From contig NZ_RCWT01000009.1 of NCBI RefSeq assembly GCF_003688595.1, positions 186,001 through 250,000 on the forward strand: 64,000 nucleotides of DNA, in the 5' to 3' direction. The translations under genes and the position numbers were made by a program. This document shows, in pieces, positions 8,182 to 15,713 of the stretch (positions are counted from its first letter, which is position 1; each line of letters starts with the position of its first letter). The notes under the pieces are model-generated. The model had not been told where the DNA came from, did no database searches, and saw only the letters and a list, made by a program, of their open reading frames with translations. Source of the stretch: Sphingomonas sp. PP-F2F-G114-C0414. Lineage in GTDB: Bacteria; Pseudomonadota; Alphaproteobacteria; Sphingomonadales; Sphingomonadaceae.

Positions 8182-9693
8182 TCAGGACGTGGCGCGCGCC
8201 CGGTGGCCGCTCAGCTCCGCCCCGGCATCGACCGCGAACCGGCGGTTCCAGATCGTCGCTGAGGCGGACACCGCGGTCACGACCAGGAACGCCAGCGTGA
8301 AGTCCGCCAGTGCCGGCCTAGTCGCGCCGGTGCCGAGCATGCCGACATGCAGCGATGCCGCGCCGACGCAGATGCCGAGCGACAGCATCAACTGCTGGAA
8401 CGTCGCGTAGAAGCTGGTCGCGCTGCTCATCCGCGACGACGGGATCTCGTCATACGCGATCGTGTTGTACGCCGAGAACTGGAACGACATGAAGAACCCC
8501 GAGATCATCAGCACGCCGAAGATCGCCGGGATCGGCCAGTCCGGGCGGAACAACCCCGCGACCGCGTAGCCCGAACTCGCGCAGAGTCCGCCGACGATCA
8601 GGCTGTTGCGGAACCCGAAGCGCCTGAGCACACGCGGGGCGAGGCTCTTCATCATCAGCGAGCCGATCGCGCCGGCAATCGTGATCGCGCCGCTCGCCGC
8701 CGCGGTCATCCCGAACCCAAGCTGGAGCATCATCGGCAGGAGGAACGGCTGCGCGCCTTGCGTGATGCGGGTGAGCGATCCGCCGATCACCGATAGCCGG
8801 AAGGTCGGGATGCGCATCAGCGACAAATCGAGGATCGGGTCGCTGCGGTGTTTGGCGTGGCGAATGTAGGCGACGCCCGCGACCAGCCCGACCGCGATCA
8901 GCACGACGGCGCGCGACAACTCGCCGGTGCGGCTGGTCATCTCGAATCCGAACAACAGGCAGCCGAGCGACACGCCCGACAGGATGAACCCCGGCACGTC
9001 GAAGCGCGCCGGTTTGTCCTCGCGGACCTCGCCGATGAAGCGCGTTACCAGGATCACGCCGAGCAGGCCGATCGGCACGTTGAGATAGAAGATCCAGCGC
9101 CAGTCGAGATAGGTGACGATCGCGCCGCCGACCGGAGGCCCGAGGATCGGGCCGATCAGCGCGGGCATGATCAGCCACGACATCGCCTGGACCATGTCCT
9201 CCTTGGCGACGCTGCGGAGCAGGACGAGGCGGCCGATCGGGATCATCATCGCGCCGCCGAGCCCTTGCAGGAAGCGCGCAACCATCATGAACGGCAGGCT
9301 GGTCGCCTGGCCGCACAGCATCGATCCGCCGACGAAAATGAGGATCGCCGCGCGGAAGATCGTGCGCGATCCGAACCGGTCCGCGAGGCGTCCGCTGGCA
9401 GGAATGAAGATCGCGAGCGCCAGCAGGTACGACGTGAGCGCCGAACTCATGCTGGTCGCTGGCACGCCGAAATCGCGCGCCATCGTCGGCAGCGCGGTCG
9501 CGAGCACGGTCGAATCCATCTGCTCCATGAACAGCGCGCAGGCGATGATCAGCGCGGTGATGCGGTAGTTGCTCGGCGTATGCGGCAGCGCGTCCGGGTC
9601 CTTGGCGACGCGCGCGATAGTGGCGGCAGCGGGCATGATGCCGTCGCGGATTTCGCTGTTGATCGAGGCGAGCCCGCGCCGTCGGAGCCTCAT
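8182..9693 (-). CDS. DHA2/EmrB-type MFS multidrug exporter
   Basis: Major facilitator of 503 residues, size and pattern of the 14-helix DHA2 (EmrB/QacA) drug-proton antiporters. FMEQMDSTVLATALPTMA is the typical first-helix motif (D1), GRLADRFGSR is motif A, and LIGPILGPPVGGAIV is the antiporter motif C. It is the last gene of an efflux operon and overlaps the upstream nodT stop (ATGA), which sets the start used here; a second ATG 19 codons further in, just before the conserved part, is possible. It probably exports amphipathic compounds through the HlyD and NodT proteins encoded with it. Substrate unknown. Confidence 0.88.
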   Translation of the reverse strand: MRLRRRGLASINSEIRDGIMPAAATIARVAKDPDALPHTPSNYRITALIIACALFMEQMDSTVLATALPTMARDFGVPATSMSSALTSYLLALAIFIPASGRLADRFGSRTIFRAAILIFVGGSMLCGQATSLPFMMVARFLQGLGGAMMIPIGRLVLLRSVAKEDMVQAMSWLIMPALIGPILGPPVGGAIVTYLDWRWIFYLNVPIGLLGVILVTRFIGEVREDKPARFDVPGFILSGVSLGCLLFGFEMTSRTGELSRAVVLIAVGLVAGVAYIRHAKHRSDPILDLSLMRIPTFRLSVIGGSLTRITQGAQPFLLPMMLQLGFGMTAAASGAITIAGAIGSLMMKSLAPRVLRRFGFRNSLIVGGLCASSGYAVAGLFRPDWPIPAIFGVLMISGFFMSFQFSAYNTIAYDEIPSSRMSSATSFYATFQQLMLSLGICVGAASLHVGMLGTGATRPALADFTLAFLVVTAVSASATIWNRRFAVDAGAELSGHRARATS

Positions 9694-11231
9694 GCCTGCC
9701 ACCCCCCGCCGAGCGCCTTGAAGACGTCGACCTGGCGATCGACCAACAGCGCGTCCGATGCCGCGAGGTTCGCCTGTGCGGTAGTCAGCGCGGCCTGCGC
9801 GGTCAGCAGCGAGAGGAAGTCGGTGCGGCCGAAGCGGTAGAGCGTGCCGGCTTGGTCCGCGGCGCGTGCGGCGCTGGACTGAGCGCGGCGGAGCGCTGCG
9901 TTGCGGTCGCCTTCGCGCGCATAGGCGGACAGCGCGGTTTCGGTCTGGCGGAGCGCTTCGAGCGTGGTCGAATCGAACTGCGCGAGCGCCTGGTCCGCGG
10001 TGGCGCCGGCCTGGGCGATCTGCGCGCGGATGACCGGGCGGTTGGGGAAACTCCAGCTGATCAGCGGCCCAAGCCCGAGATGGAATGCGTTGGTCGAGCC
10101 GAGCGACGACACCGGACCGGTGAACCCGGCCGAGCCGCCGAGGCTGACCTGCGGATAGAGGTTGGCGGTGGCGACGCCGATCCGCGCGGTCGCGGCGGCC
10201 AGCGAGCGTTCGGCCTGGCGGATATCGGGGCGGCGCAGGATCAACGCGGTCCCGTCGCCGATCGGCAGCGGCCGGGTTAGCGCTGGGGGCTTCGCACAGG
10301 TCGCGACGTCCTTGGGATAGTCGGCGGGCGTGCGGCCCATCAGCGTGGCAAGACGGTAGAGCGCGGCGGTGCGCGTCGCGACCTGTGAAGGGATTAGCGC
10401 CTCGCTCTGGTCGACCGCGGTTCTTGCCCGGGTCACGTCGAACGCAGTGCCGCGGCCGCCGCGTTGCAGGCGCTGCGTTACGTTCAGCGTCTGGCGTTGC
10501 AGTGCGAGGATGCGGTTGTTCGCGGCGAGCACCGAGTTGGCGGTGCAGGCGGTAGCGTAGCTGCGCGCGGTCTCCGCGGCGACGGTGACGCGGACGTTGT
10601 CGCGCGCGGCGGCGACGGCCTCGGCATCGCCTTGTGCCGCCTCGATCGCGCGGCGGATGCGGCCCGACAGGTCGAGCGGGTAGGCTAGCGTGATGCCGAG
10701 GTTGTAGTCGAGCGTGCCGGGGAGATTGCCGCCGGCTGTGTACGGGCGGTCGAGCGAGGTGCCGCCGCCGAGGACGGTCGACAGCGTGCGGCCAGCGGCG
10801 ACTTCGGCGACGACCGCGTCGGCGCGGCGGAGGTTGGCGTCGGCGGCGCGGAGATCGGTGTTGGCGGCGAGCGCTTCGGTGACGAACGAGTCGAGGCGGG
10901 CGTCGCCGTAGAGTTGCCACCAATGGTCGGGGAGGGGGGCGTTGGCGAACGCCTTCTCGTGGCCGCTGTCGAACGCGCCTTGGGCGGAGGGGCGGTTGAC
11001 GACGGCGGACTCGGGGAGCGCGTAGTTCGGGCCGGCGGTGGTGCAGGCGGCGAGGGCTAGCGCGAGGATACTCGCGGCGATACCGCGGCGACCTTTACAC
11101 TCGCGTTGCCCAACTCCGTCATCCTGACGAAAGTCAGGACCCAGAGCCACGCAGGACATCGCTTGTAACCCGGGGTCCTGACTTTCGTCAGGATGACGGC
11201 GGGGGGTGGGTCGGATGGAGGCGCGCGTCAT
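9690..11231 (-). CDS. NodT-family outer-membrane efflux lipoprotein with repeat-encoded N-terminus
   Basis: TolC-like outer-membrane factor (RND/MFS efflux, NodT family) of 513 residues as called. The body is clear: lipobox LALAAC at Cys63, then PLPDHWWQLYGDARLDSFV and long helical repeats. The N-terminus is odd. The ATG overlapping the hlyD stop starts a frame in which residues about 12-38 are read from a family A palindrome (HPDESQDP ... GPDFRQDD), followed by QRECKGRRG and the lipoprotein signal. No other ATG/GTG/TTG exists between the palindrome and the signal core; an ATG inside the palindrome (codon 25) is the only alternative. So the signal n-region is extended by the repeat. Part of the six-gene efflux operon. 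Confidence 0.88.
   Translation of the reverse strand: MTRASIRPTPRRHPDESQDPGLQAMSCVALGPDFRQDDGVGQRECKGRRGIAASILALALAACTTAGPNYALPESAVVNRPSAQGAFDSGHEKAFANAPLPDHWWQLYGDARLDSFVTEALAANTDLRAADANLRRADAVVAEVAAGRTLSTVLGGGTSLDRPYTAGGNLPGTLDYNLGITLAYPLDLSGRIRRAIEAAQGDAEAVAAARDNVRVTVAAETARSYATACTANSVLAANNRILALQRQTLNVTQRLQRGGRGTAFDVTRARTAVDQSEALIPSQVATRTAALYRLATLMGRTPADYPKDVATCAKPPALTRPLPIGDGTALILRRPDIRQAERSLAAATARIGVATANLYPQVSLGGSAGFTGPVSSLGSTNAFHLGLGPLISWSFPNRPVIRAQIAQAGATADQALAQFDSTTLEALRQTETALSAYAREGDRNAALRRAQSSAARAADQAGTLYRFGRTDFLSLLTAQAALTTAQANLAASDALLVDRQVDVFKALGGGWQA
11116..11199. repeat. Family A palindrome, copy 3, inside a reading frame
   Basis: Same arms as the other copies (CGTCATCCTGACGAAAGTCA and its mirror). 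Unlike them it lies within an operon, between the hlyD stop and the nodT signal sequence, and its length keeps the nodT frame open from the ATG that overlaps hlyD. It is therefore probably transcribed and translated. Confidence 0.9.
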
Positions 11232-12130
11232 GCCGTCGTCCCCGGTGCGACGCGTGGTTGGACGGTCACCGTTGCGGTGCGGCCTACGATCAGTTGCACC
11301 CCCTTCGGCACCTGCGTCAGCTTCACCCGCACCGGGATACGCTGCGCCAGCCGCACCCAGTTGAACGTCGGGTTCACGTTCGGCAGCAGGTTGGTCGTGT
11401 TGGTCCGTTCGCTGTCGTTGATCCCCGCGGCGATGCTGTCGACGCGACCGTGCAGCGCTTGTGGTTCGCCCATCAGATGAACGATTACCGGGTCGCCGAG
11501 GTGGATGCTGCCGAGCTTGGTTTCCTCGAAATAGCCTTCGACCCGGAGCGAATCGGTGTCGACCAGCGCCATCGCCTGCGTTCCGGTCGCGATATAGTCG
11601 CCGGGGTGGAGATCGAGGTTGGTGACGATCCCGTGCACCGTCGCGCGCACCGTCGTCCGCGCGAGGTTGAGCGCCGCGGTCGAGCGTGCGCTCTGCGCCT
11701 GGGCGAGCGCGGCCGACGCGGTGGCGACGCGCGCGACGTTCTGCTCGTGCGTCTCTTTCGCGACCAGATCGCCGAGGGCGAGATCGCGCTGTGCCTCGCG
11801 CTTCGCCTGCAATAGCGTCGCACGCGCGCTCGCGATCGACGCGTCGGACTGCGCCAGCGTCAGCTGGAAGCGGGGGCGATCGACCACGAACAGGATATCG
11901 CCCGGCTTCACCGCCTGGTTGTCGTGCACCGCGACCTGCGTGACCAAACCCGCGACGTCGGGCGTCACGCGGACGATATCGGCGCGGATCTTCCCGTCGC
12001 GCGTCCACGGATCGGTCTCGTAGTGCTTCCACAGCCAGATCCCGACGAGCACCGCCAGCAGGACGATCACCAGCGTGACGGCGGAACGGCCGAGCGGCGC
12101 GAGCAGCGATTTGAAACGGGAAGCGGTCAT
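11228..12130 (-). CDS. HlyD/AaeA-type membrane fusion protein of efflux pump
   Basis: Periplasmic adaptor, 300 residues, with one N-terminal membrane anchor (about 18-36, TLVIVLLAVLVGIWLWK) followed by the barrel-sandwich block WTRDGKIRADIVRVTPDVAG, which is closer to AaeA than to EmrA. A helical hairpin (about 95-165, rich in Ala/Gln) and a second half-lipoyl motif (ATVHGIVTNLDLHPGDYI) follow. It would connect an inner-membrane exporter with the NodT channel. Start fixed by the ATGA overlap with the DUF1656 gene; its own stop overlaps nodT. The operon offers it two possible inner-membrane partners, a FUSC protein and an MFS protein. Confidence 0.9.
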   Translation of the reverse strand: MTASRFKSLLAPLGRSAVTLVIVLLAVLVGIWLWKHYETDPWTRDGKIRADIVRVTPDVAGLVTQVAVHDNQAVKPGDILFVVDRPRFQLTLAQSDASIASARATLLQAKREAQRDLALGDLVAKETHEQNVARVATASAALAQAQSARSTAALNLARTTVRATVHGIVTNLDLHPGDYIATGTQAMALVDTDSLRVEGYFEETKLGSIHLGDPVIVHLMGEPQALHGRVDSIAAGINDSERTNTTNLLPNVNPTFNWVRLAQRIPVRVKLTQVPKGVQLIVGRTATVTVQPRVAPGTTA

Positions 12131-12333
12131 GCGGAAGGTCCGGTGAGCAGGGCGAGCAGCCCGAGGATGAGGATGAACAGCGCGAGATCGACGAGCGGGC
12201 GATAGGTCACCACGCGGTAGAAGCCGGCGAAGGCGAGCAACCGCGTCGCCAGTCCGGTGAGCAGGACGGCGGCGACCGCGAGCAGCAGGATGCTGGGCAG
12301 GAAGACGCCGCCGATCGAGATTTCGCCGGTCAT
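12127..12333 (-). CDS. DUF1656 (AaeX-like) small membrane protein
   Basis: Sixty-eight residues with two membrane segments (about 10-30 and 45-65) and the family start MTGEISIGGVFLPS. DUF1656 proteins are nearly always encoded next to an AaeA-type fusion protein and an AaeB-type FUSC pump, as here; their own role is not established. Overlaps both neighbours by four bases (ATGA), so it is translationally coupled. Confidence 0.85.
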   Translation of the reverse strand: MTGEISIGGVFLPSILLLAVAAVLLTGLATRLLAFAGFYRVVTYRPLVDLALFILILGLLALLTGPSA

Positions 12334-14384
12334 GGGGTTGCTCCATATGCGGGCGCCTGGGGGAACAGGTTGCGCCGGAGCGAGGTCAAAGCCAAGACGC
12401 CGGTGCGGTGGCGGTCCGACATGCCGGCAGGCGTGCTGGTCGCGAACCCGGCCATCGCGGTGTCGATCCCGGCGAGCAGGTCGGGCTCGGGCGGGGCCGG
12501 CCTGTCGGGGCGCAACGCGCGGTAATGCCTGCCAACTCCGCGCAGCACCGGGGTGATCGCCGCGGCCTCGCCGGGCGTGCCGTCGAGCCGCAACTTCTTG
12601 AGTTCGCCGACCGCGACGCCGACGCGCAGATCGGTCAGCGCGTCGAGCAGCGGTTTGCCCGGGTCCTCGCCCTGCGCTGCGAGCCGCGGCGCGAGCAGCC
12701 CGATCCGGTCTAGCATCCGCGCGATCCAGCCGGCGGCGTCGGGGCGGCCGGGCGAGTCGCTCCGCGTCGCGAGTTCACGCCAGCCCGCGCGGATCAACCG
12801 CCGCGCGCTGGTGTCCGCGCCGATCGTCTGGAACAGCCCGACCGTGACGACCGCGAACAACGTGCCGACCAGCTGCGCGATGCCGCCATTGATGAAGGCA
12901 CTGAAATCGCTGCCGAAGCGGTCGTTCAGCCCTACGGTGTTCAACCCGCCGAGCAGCGCGCCTAGCGTCACCAGCAGGGTCGCGGGGCGCGCGAGGTACA
13001 TCCCGCCGATCAGCATCGGGGGAGCGAGCACCGCCATCAGCGTCACGAAATCGGTGACCCGCGGCAGGATCGCGAAGGCATAGACCGCGGAGATGACGAG
13101 GCCGATGATCGTGCCGTAGAAGAACGCCATGATCGACGGCGCGGGATCGTCGCTGTTGCCGAACAGCGCGCAACACACACCCGCGATCAGCACAGCGCCC
13201 GCGCCGTCCGCCCAGCCGGTGCCGATCCAGAAGATGCAGCCGAGCAGGATCGTCGCGATCGTGCCGAGCGCCGCCCGGAGCGCGATGCCGCGGTCGCGGT
13301 GGAGCGGGCGCTTGGTCGTGCGCGCCAGCAGCCGGGTCACGGCGGGCGTGACTGGCGTGCGCGACGGCGAACGCATCTGGTCGCGCAGATCGCGCGCGTT
13401 GCGATGCGCGTCGATCAATTCGGCCAGCCGGGCGAGCAGGCTGAGCCGCAACGCGTCGCGCCAGATCAGCGTGTCGCCGACAGGGGGCTCGAGCGCCCTG
13501 GCACGGGCGATCAGCGCGTCGGCGGTCTCGCGTCGCTCGGCGAGTGGCAGCGGATCGCGCAGCCAGTCGCGAACGTCCTCGATCAGCGCGATCGCTTCGG
13601 GGCGGGGGGCGTCGGCACCGCGTCGCAGCTCGACGATCCGGTCGTCGACCGCGCTCGCCAGCGGGAGCAGCATCGACAGCTCGGCCTGAAGCGCGCGGAG
13701 CGTGCGGACGCGCGGCAACAGACGTGCGGTGTCGAACGGCAAATGGATGGAGAGCTGGTGCAGCTCGTTGATGTCGAGCGCGAGGCGGCGGCGGTCGCGG
13801 CTAAGGGCCGCATCGGACTCGCCCGCGAGCGAATCGCGCGACCAGCGCTCTGCGTCGCCGAGGATCGCGTCGATCCGTCCGAGCAGTACCGCGGTCACGG
13901 TCTGCGGAAAGACGAAGCCGTGGATCAGGCTGCCGCAGAGGATCCCGATCGTGATTTCCTGGACGCGCAACGCCGCCGTCGTGAACACCGCGCCGGGCGC
14001 CTCGACCGACGGGAAGCCGATGATGCTCGCGGTATAGCCCGCCAGCAGGAACAGGTACGCGCGGGGGGTGCGGTCGAGCAGCGAGATGTAGAGGCACAGG
14101 CCCAGCCACAGTGCGAGGCCGAGCGACAGCAGTTCGGGGGCGTTGACCAAATTGGGCACCAGCACCACCGCCGCGACTGCGCCGAGCACGGTTCCGGCGA
14201 CGCGGAAGACCGCCTTCGACAACACCGCGCCCGCCAGCGGCTGTGCGACGATGTACGACGTCGTGACCGCCCAATAGGGCCGCGTCAGGCCGATCCGGAG
14301 CGCGATGTAATAGGCCAGCATCGCCGCGACGAAGCATTTGACCGTGAACAGCGCCTCCGTGCTGCCGAACCGCGAGAGCATCAT
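12330..14384 (-). CDS. FUSC family (AaeB-like) aromatic-acid exporter
   Basis: Inner-membrane protein of 684 residues with two membrane bundles (about 15-170 and 350-510), each separated by or followed by a soluble helical region, as in FUSC/AaeB proteins. KCFVAAMLAYYIALRIGLTRPYW and the second copy-like block around CIFWIGTGWADGAGAVL are typical, though the first is given here only to show the pattern of the fused half-repeat. AaeB exports hydroxylated aromatic carboxylic acids in E. coli; by context this one probably exports phenolic or similar acids. The MM start overlaps the marR stop (ATGA). Next to it are DUF1656 and HlyD genes, completing an aaeXAB-like set. Confidence 0.87.
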   Translation of the reverse strand: MMLSRFGSTEALFTVKCFVAAMLAYYIALRIGLTRPYWAVTTSYIVAQPLAGAVLSKAVFRVAGTVLGAVAAVVLVPNLVNAPELLSLGLALWLGLCLYISLLDRTPRAYLFLLAGYTASIIGFPSVEAPGAVFTTAALRVQEITIGILCGSLIHGFVFPQTVTAVLLGRIDAILGDAERWSRDSLAGESDAALSRDRRRLALDINELHQLSIHLPFDTARLLPRVRTLRALQAELSMLLPLASAVDDRIVELRRGADAPRPEAIALIEDVRDWLRDPLPLAERRETADALIARARALEPPVGDTLIWRDALRLSLLARLAELIDAHRNARDLRDQMRSPSRTPVTPAVTRLLARTTKRPLHRDRGIALRAALGTIATILLGCIFWIGTGWADGAGAVLIAGVCCALFGNSDDPAPSIMAFFYGTIIGLVISAVYAFAILPRVTDFVTLMAVLAPPMLIGGMYLARPATLLVTLGALLGGLNTVGLNDRFGSDFSAFINGGIAQLVGTLFAVVTVGLFQTIGADTSARRLIRAGWRELATRSDSPGRPDAAGWIARMLDRIGLLAPRLAAQGEDPGKPLLDALTDLRVGVAVGELKKLRLDGTPGEAAAITPVLRGVGRHYRALRPDRPAPPEPDLLAGIDTAMAGFATSTPAGMSDRHRTGVLALTSLRRNLFPQAPAYGATP

Positions 14385-14833
14385 CGCGCGCGATCCGCCT
14401 GGAAGCGCGCGCCGAGCCGTTCGGCGACGCGCAGCGCGGTGGCGAGATCGTCGTCGGACACGCCGTCGAGCATCGCATGGCGCAAGGTCGCGAACTTCGA
14501 CTCGATCGTGGTGACGAGCGTGCGGCCGCGGTCGGTCAGGCGGATCCGGCTGACGCGTGCGTCGTCGGCGTCGCGGTGACGTTCGACCAGTCCGGCGGCG
14601 GTCATCTGGTCGATCGAACGGACCAGCGAGGCCTGCGTGACGTCGAGTTCGCTCGCGAGATCGGTCTGGCGGACGTCGTCGCCGAGCCGCCCGACCTGGA
14701 CCAGCGCCCAGCCCGTGGAGGCCGACACGCACATGTCGCTGAGCGCACGATCCGCCGCCTGCCGCCACAGACGCGCGAGCGGCATAAGCGTACGGGCGTA
14801 GGAGGCTTCGAGACGGGCGCGGGCGGAAGTCAT
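14381..14833 (-). CDS. MarR-family transcriptional regulator of the efflux operon
   Basis: A 150-residue winged-helix regulator. DLASELDVTQASLVRSIDQM is the recognition-helix region and VERHRDADDARVSRIRLTDRG the wing with the family's D-x-R-D/S-x-R pattern. As the first gene of the operon it most likely represses it and responds to an exported aromatic compound, as other MarR proteins do. I chose the ATG; a TTG twelve codons upstream is possible but would place a perfect palindrome inside the gene. No Shine-Dalgarno is visible before the ATG, so a leaderless message is possible. Confidence 0.87.
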   Translation of the reverse strand: MTSARARLEASYARTLMPLARLWRQAADRALSDMCVSASTGWALVQVGRLGDDVRQTDLASELDVTQASLVRSIDQMTAAGLVERHRDADDARVSRIRLTDRGRTLVTTIESKFATLRHAMLDGVSDDDLATALRVAERLGARFQADRAR

Positions 14834-14869
14834 TAGCGTGCTAAGTAATGGCGTTTGCCGATGCTGCAA
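14833..14869 (-). promoter_or_regulatory. Candidate marR promoter with palindromic operator
   Basis: Reading the minus strand, TTGCAG is followed after 16 bases by TACTTA, then the perfect inverted repeat TTAGC-AC-GCTAA, which overlaps the -10-like box and ends at the marR start codon. That arrangement fits autorepression by a MarR dimer and a leaderless or nearly leaderless transcript. The boxes are weak matches and the call is inference. Confidence 0.35.
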
Positions 14870-14924
14870 TGCGGAATTAGCGACAGGAAGGAAAAAACGT
14901 GGTGGCGCGTGGGTTTACACGACC

Positions 14925-15016
14925 AACTCCGTCATCCTGACGAAAGTCAGGATCCAGGGTAACGAGCGATATCCTGTGTAACTCTGGATCCTGACTTTCG
15001 TCAGGATGACGGAGTT
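14925..15016. repeat. Family A double-hairpin palindrome, copy 4
   Basis: Extended mirrored edges (AACTCCGTCATCC / GGATGACGGAGTT) around the two arm hairpins. Its outer base is the first base of the tmk stop codon, so the element starts exactly where the tmk gene ends. It separates tmk from the marR promoter. Confidence 0.93.
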
Positions 15017-15675
15017 TAGTTCAACAGCGCGACGATGTCCGCGGCGATCTCTGCTGGCAGCCGCGATTCCCCGGCCTCCACCGTAGACACCGTCGCCCAG
15101 CGACCGAGCAAACCGGCCTGCGCCATCGCCGCGTAGTTGGTCCGGACGCGGTCCTGCAGCCCGGTATCGGCTTCGTAAGCGTCGAACGCGTCGTCGGTGT
15201 ACGACCGTTTGCGCTTCTTCAGGATCAACCCGCGGGCGATCGCGGCGGGGGTATCGAGATACACCGACAGATCGGGGGTCGGCAGCGCGAACGACCCTGT
15301 CTCGAGGTCGGCGATCCACGCCATCATCGCATCGGCCTCGTCCGCCGGCACCTGCGCCGCCTGATACGCCATGTTCGAGGCGATGTAGCGGTCGAACACG
15401 ACGACGTCGTTCGCCGCCATCGTCGCGAGCAGGTGATCGCGCGATTCCATCCGGTCGAGCGCGTAGAGCACCGCCGCTGCCTTGGGCGAGGTGCCGCGCG
15501 GCAAATTGCCCGCAAGCATCGCGCCGAGCGCCCAGCCGCCGACCGTCTCGGTATAGCGCGGGAACGACACGACCTCGGCAGTGCGGCCGGAGGCGCGCAA
15601 CTGCTCGACCACCAGCGCCGAAGCGGTGGCCTTGCCCGCGCCGTCGGCGCCTTCGATTGCCAGGAGGAAACTCAT
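15016..15675 (-). CDS. tmk: Thymidylate kinase (dTMP kinase)
   Basis: Nucleoside monophosphate kinase of 219 residues converting dTMP to dTDP. The P-loop reads EGADGAGKATAS, with Ala in place of the usual Ser/Thr after the Lys; substitutions at this place are known in some bacterial enzymes (M. tuberculosis has GKRT). FDRYIASN carries the DRY/DRH motif that contacts the nucleotide, and KKRKRSYTDD is an Arg/Lys-rich lid. A clear Shine-Dalgarno (AGGAGG-like on the minus strand) is absent, but the ATG is the only start before the domain. It follows mprF by 38 bp. Whether it is the only tmk of the genome cannot be seen. Confidence 0.87.
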   Translation of the reverse strand: MSFLLAIEGADGAGKATASALVVEQLRASGRTAEVVSFPRYTETVGGWALGAMLAGNLPRGTSPKAAAVLYALDRMESRDHLLATMAANDVVVFDRYIASNMAYQAAQVPADEADAMMAWIADLETGSFALPTPDLSVYLDTPAAIARGLILKKRKRSYTDDAFDAYEADTGLQDRVRTNYAAMAQAGLLGRWATVSTVEAGESRLPAEIAADIVALLN

Positions 15676-15713
15676 GGGGTCTGCCCTAGCAAGGCGGCGG
15701 GCCCTAGCAAGCC

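Noticed and set aside
10924..11110. Separate start for nodT after the palindrome
   Set aside because: No ATG, GTG or TTG in frame is present between the palindrome and the lipoprotein signal core, so the start must be within or before the repeat.
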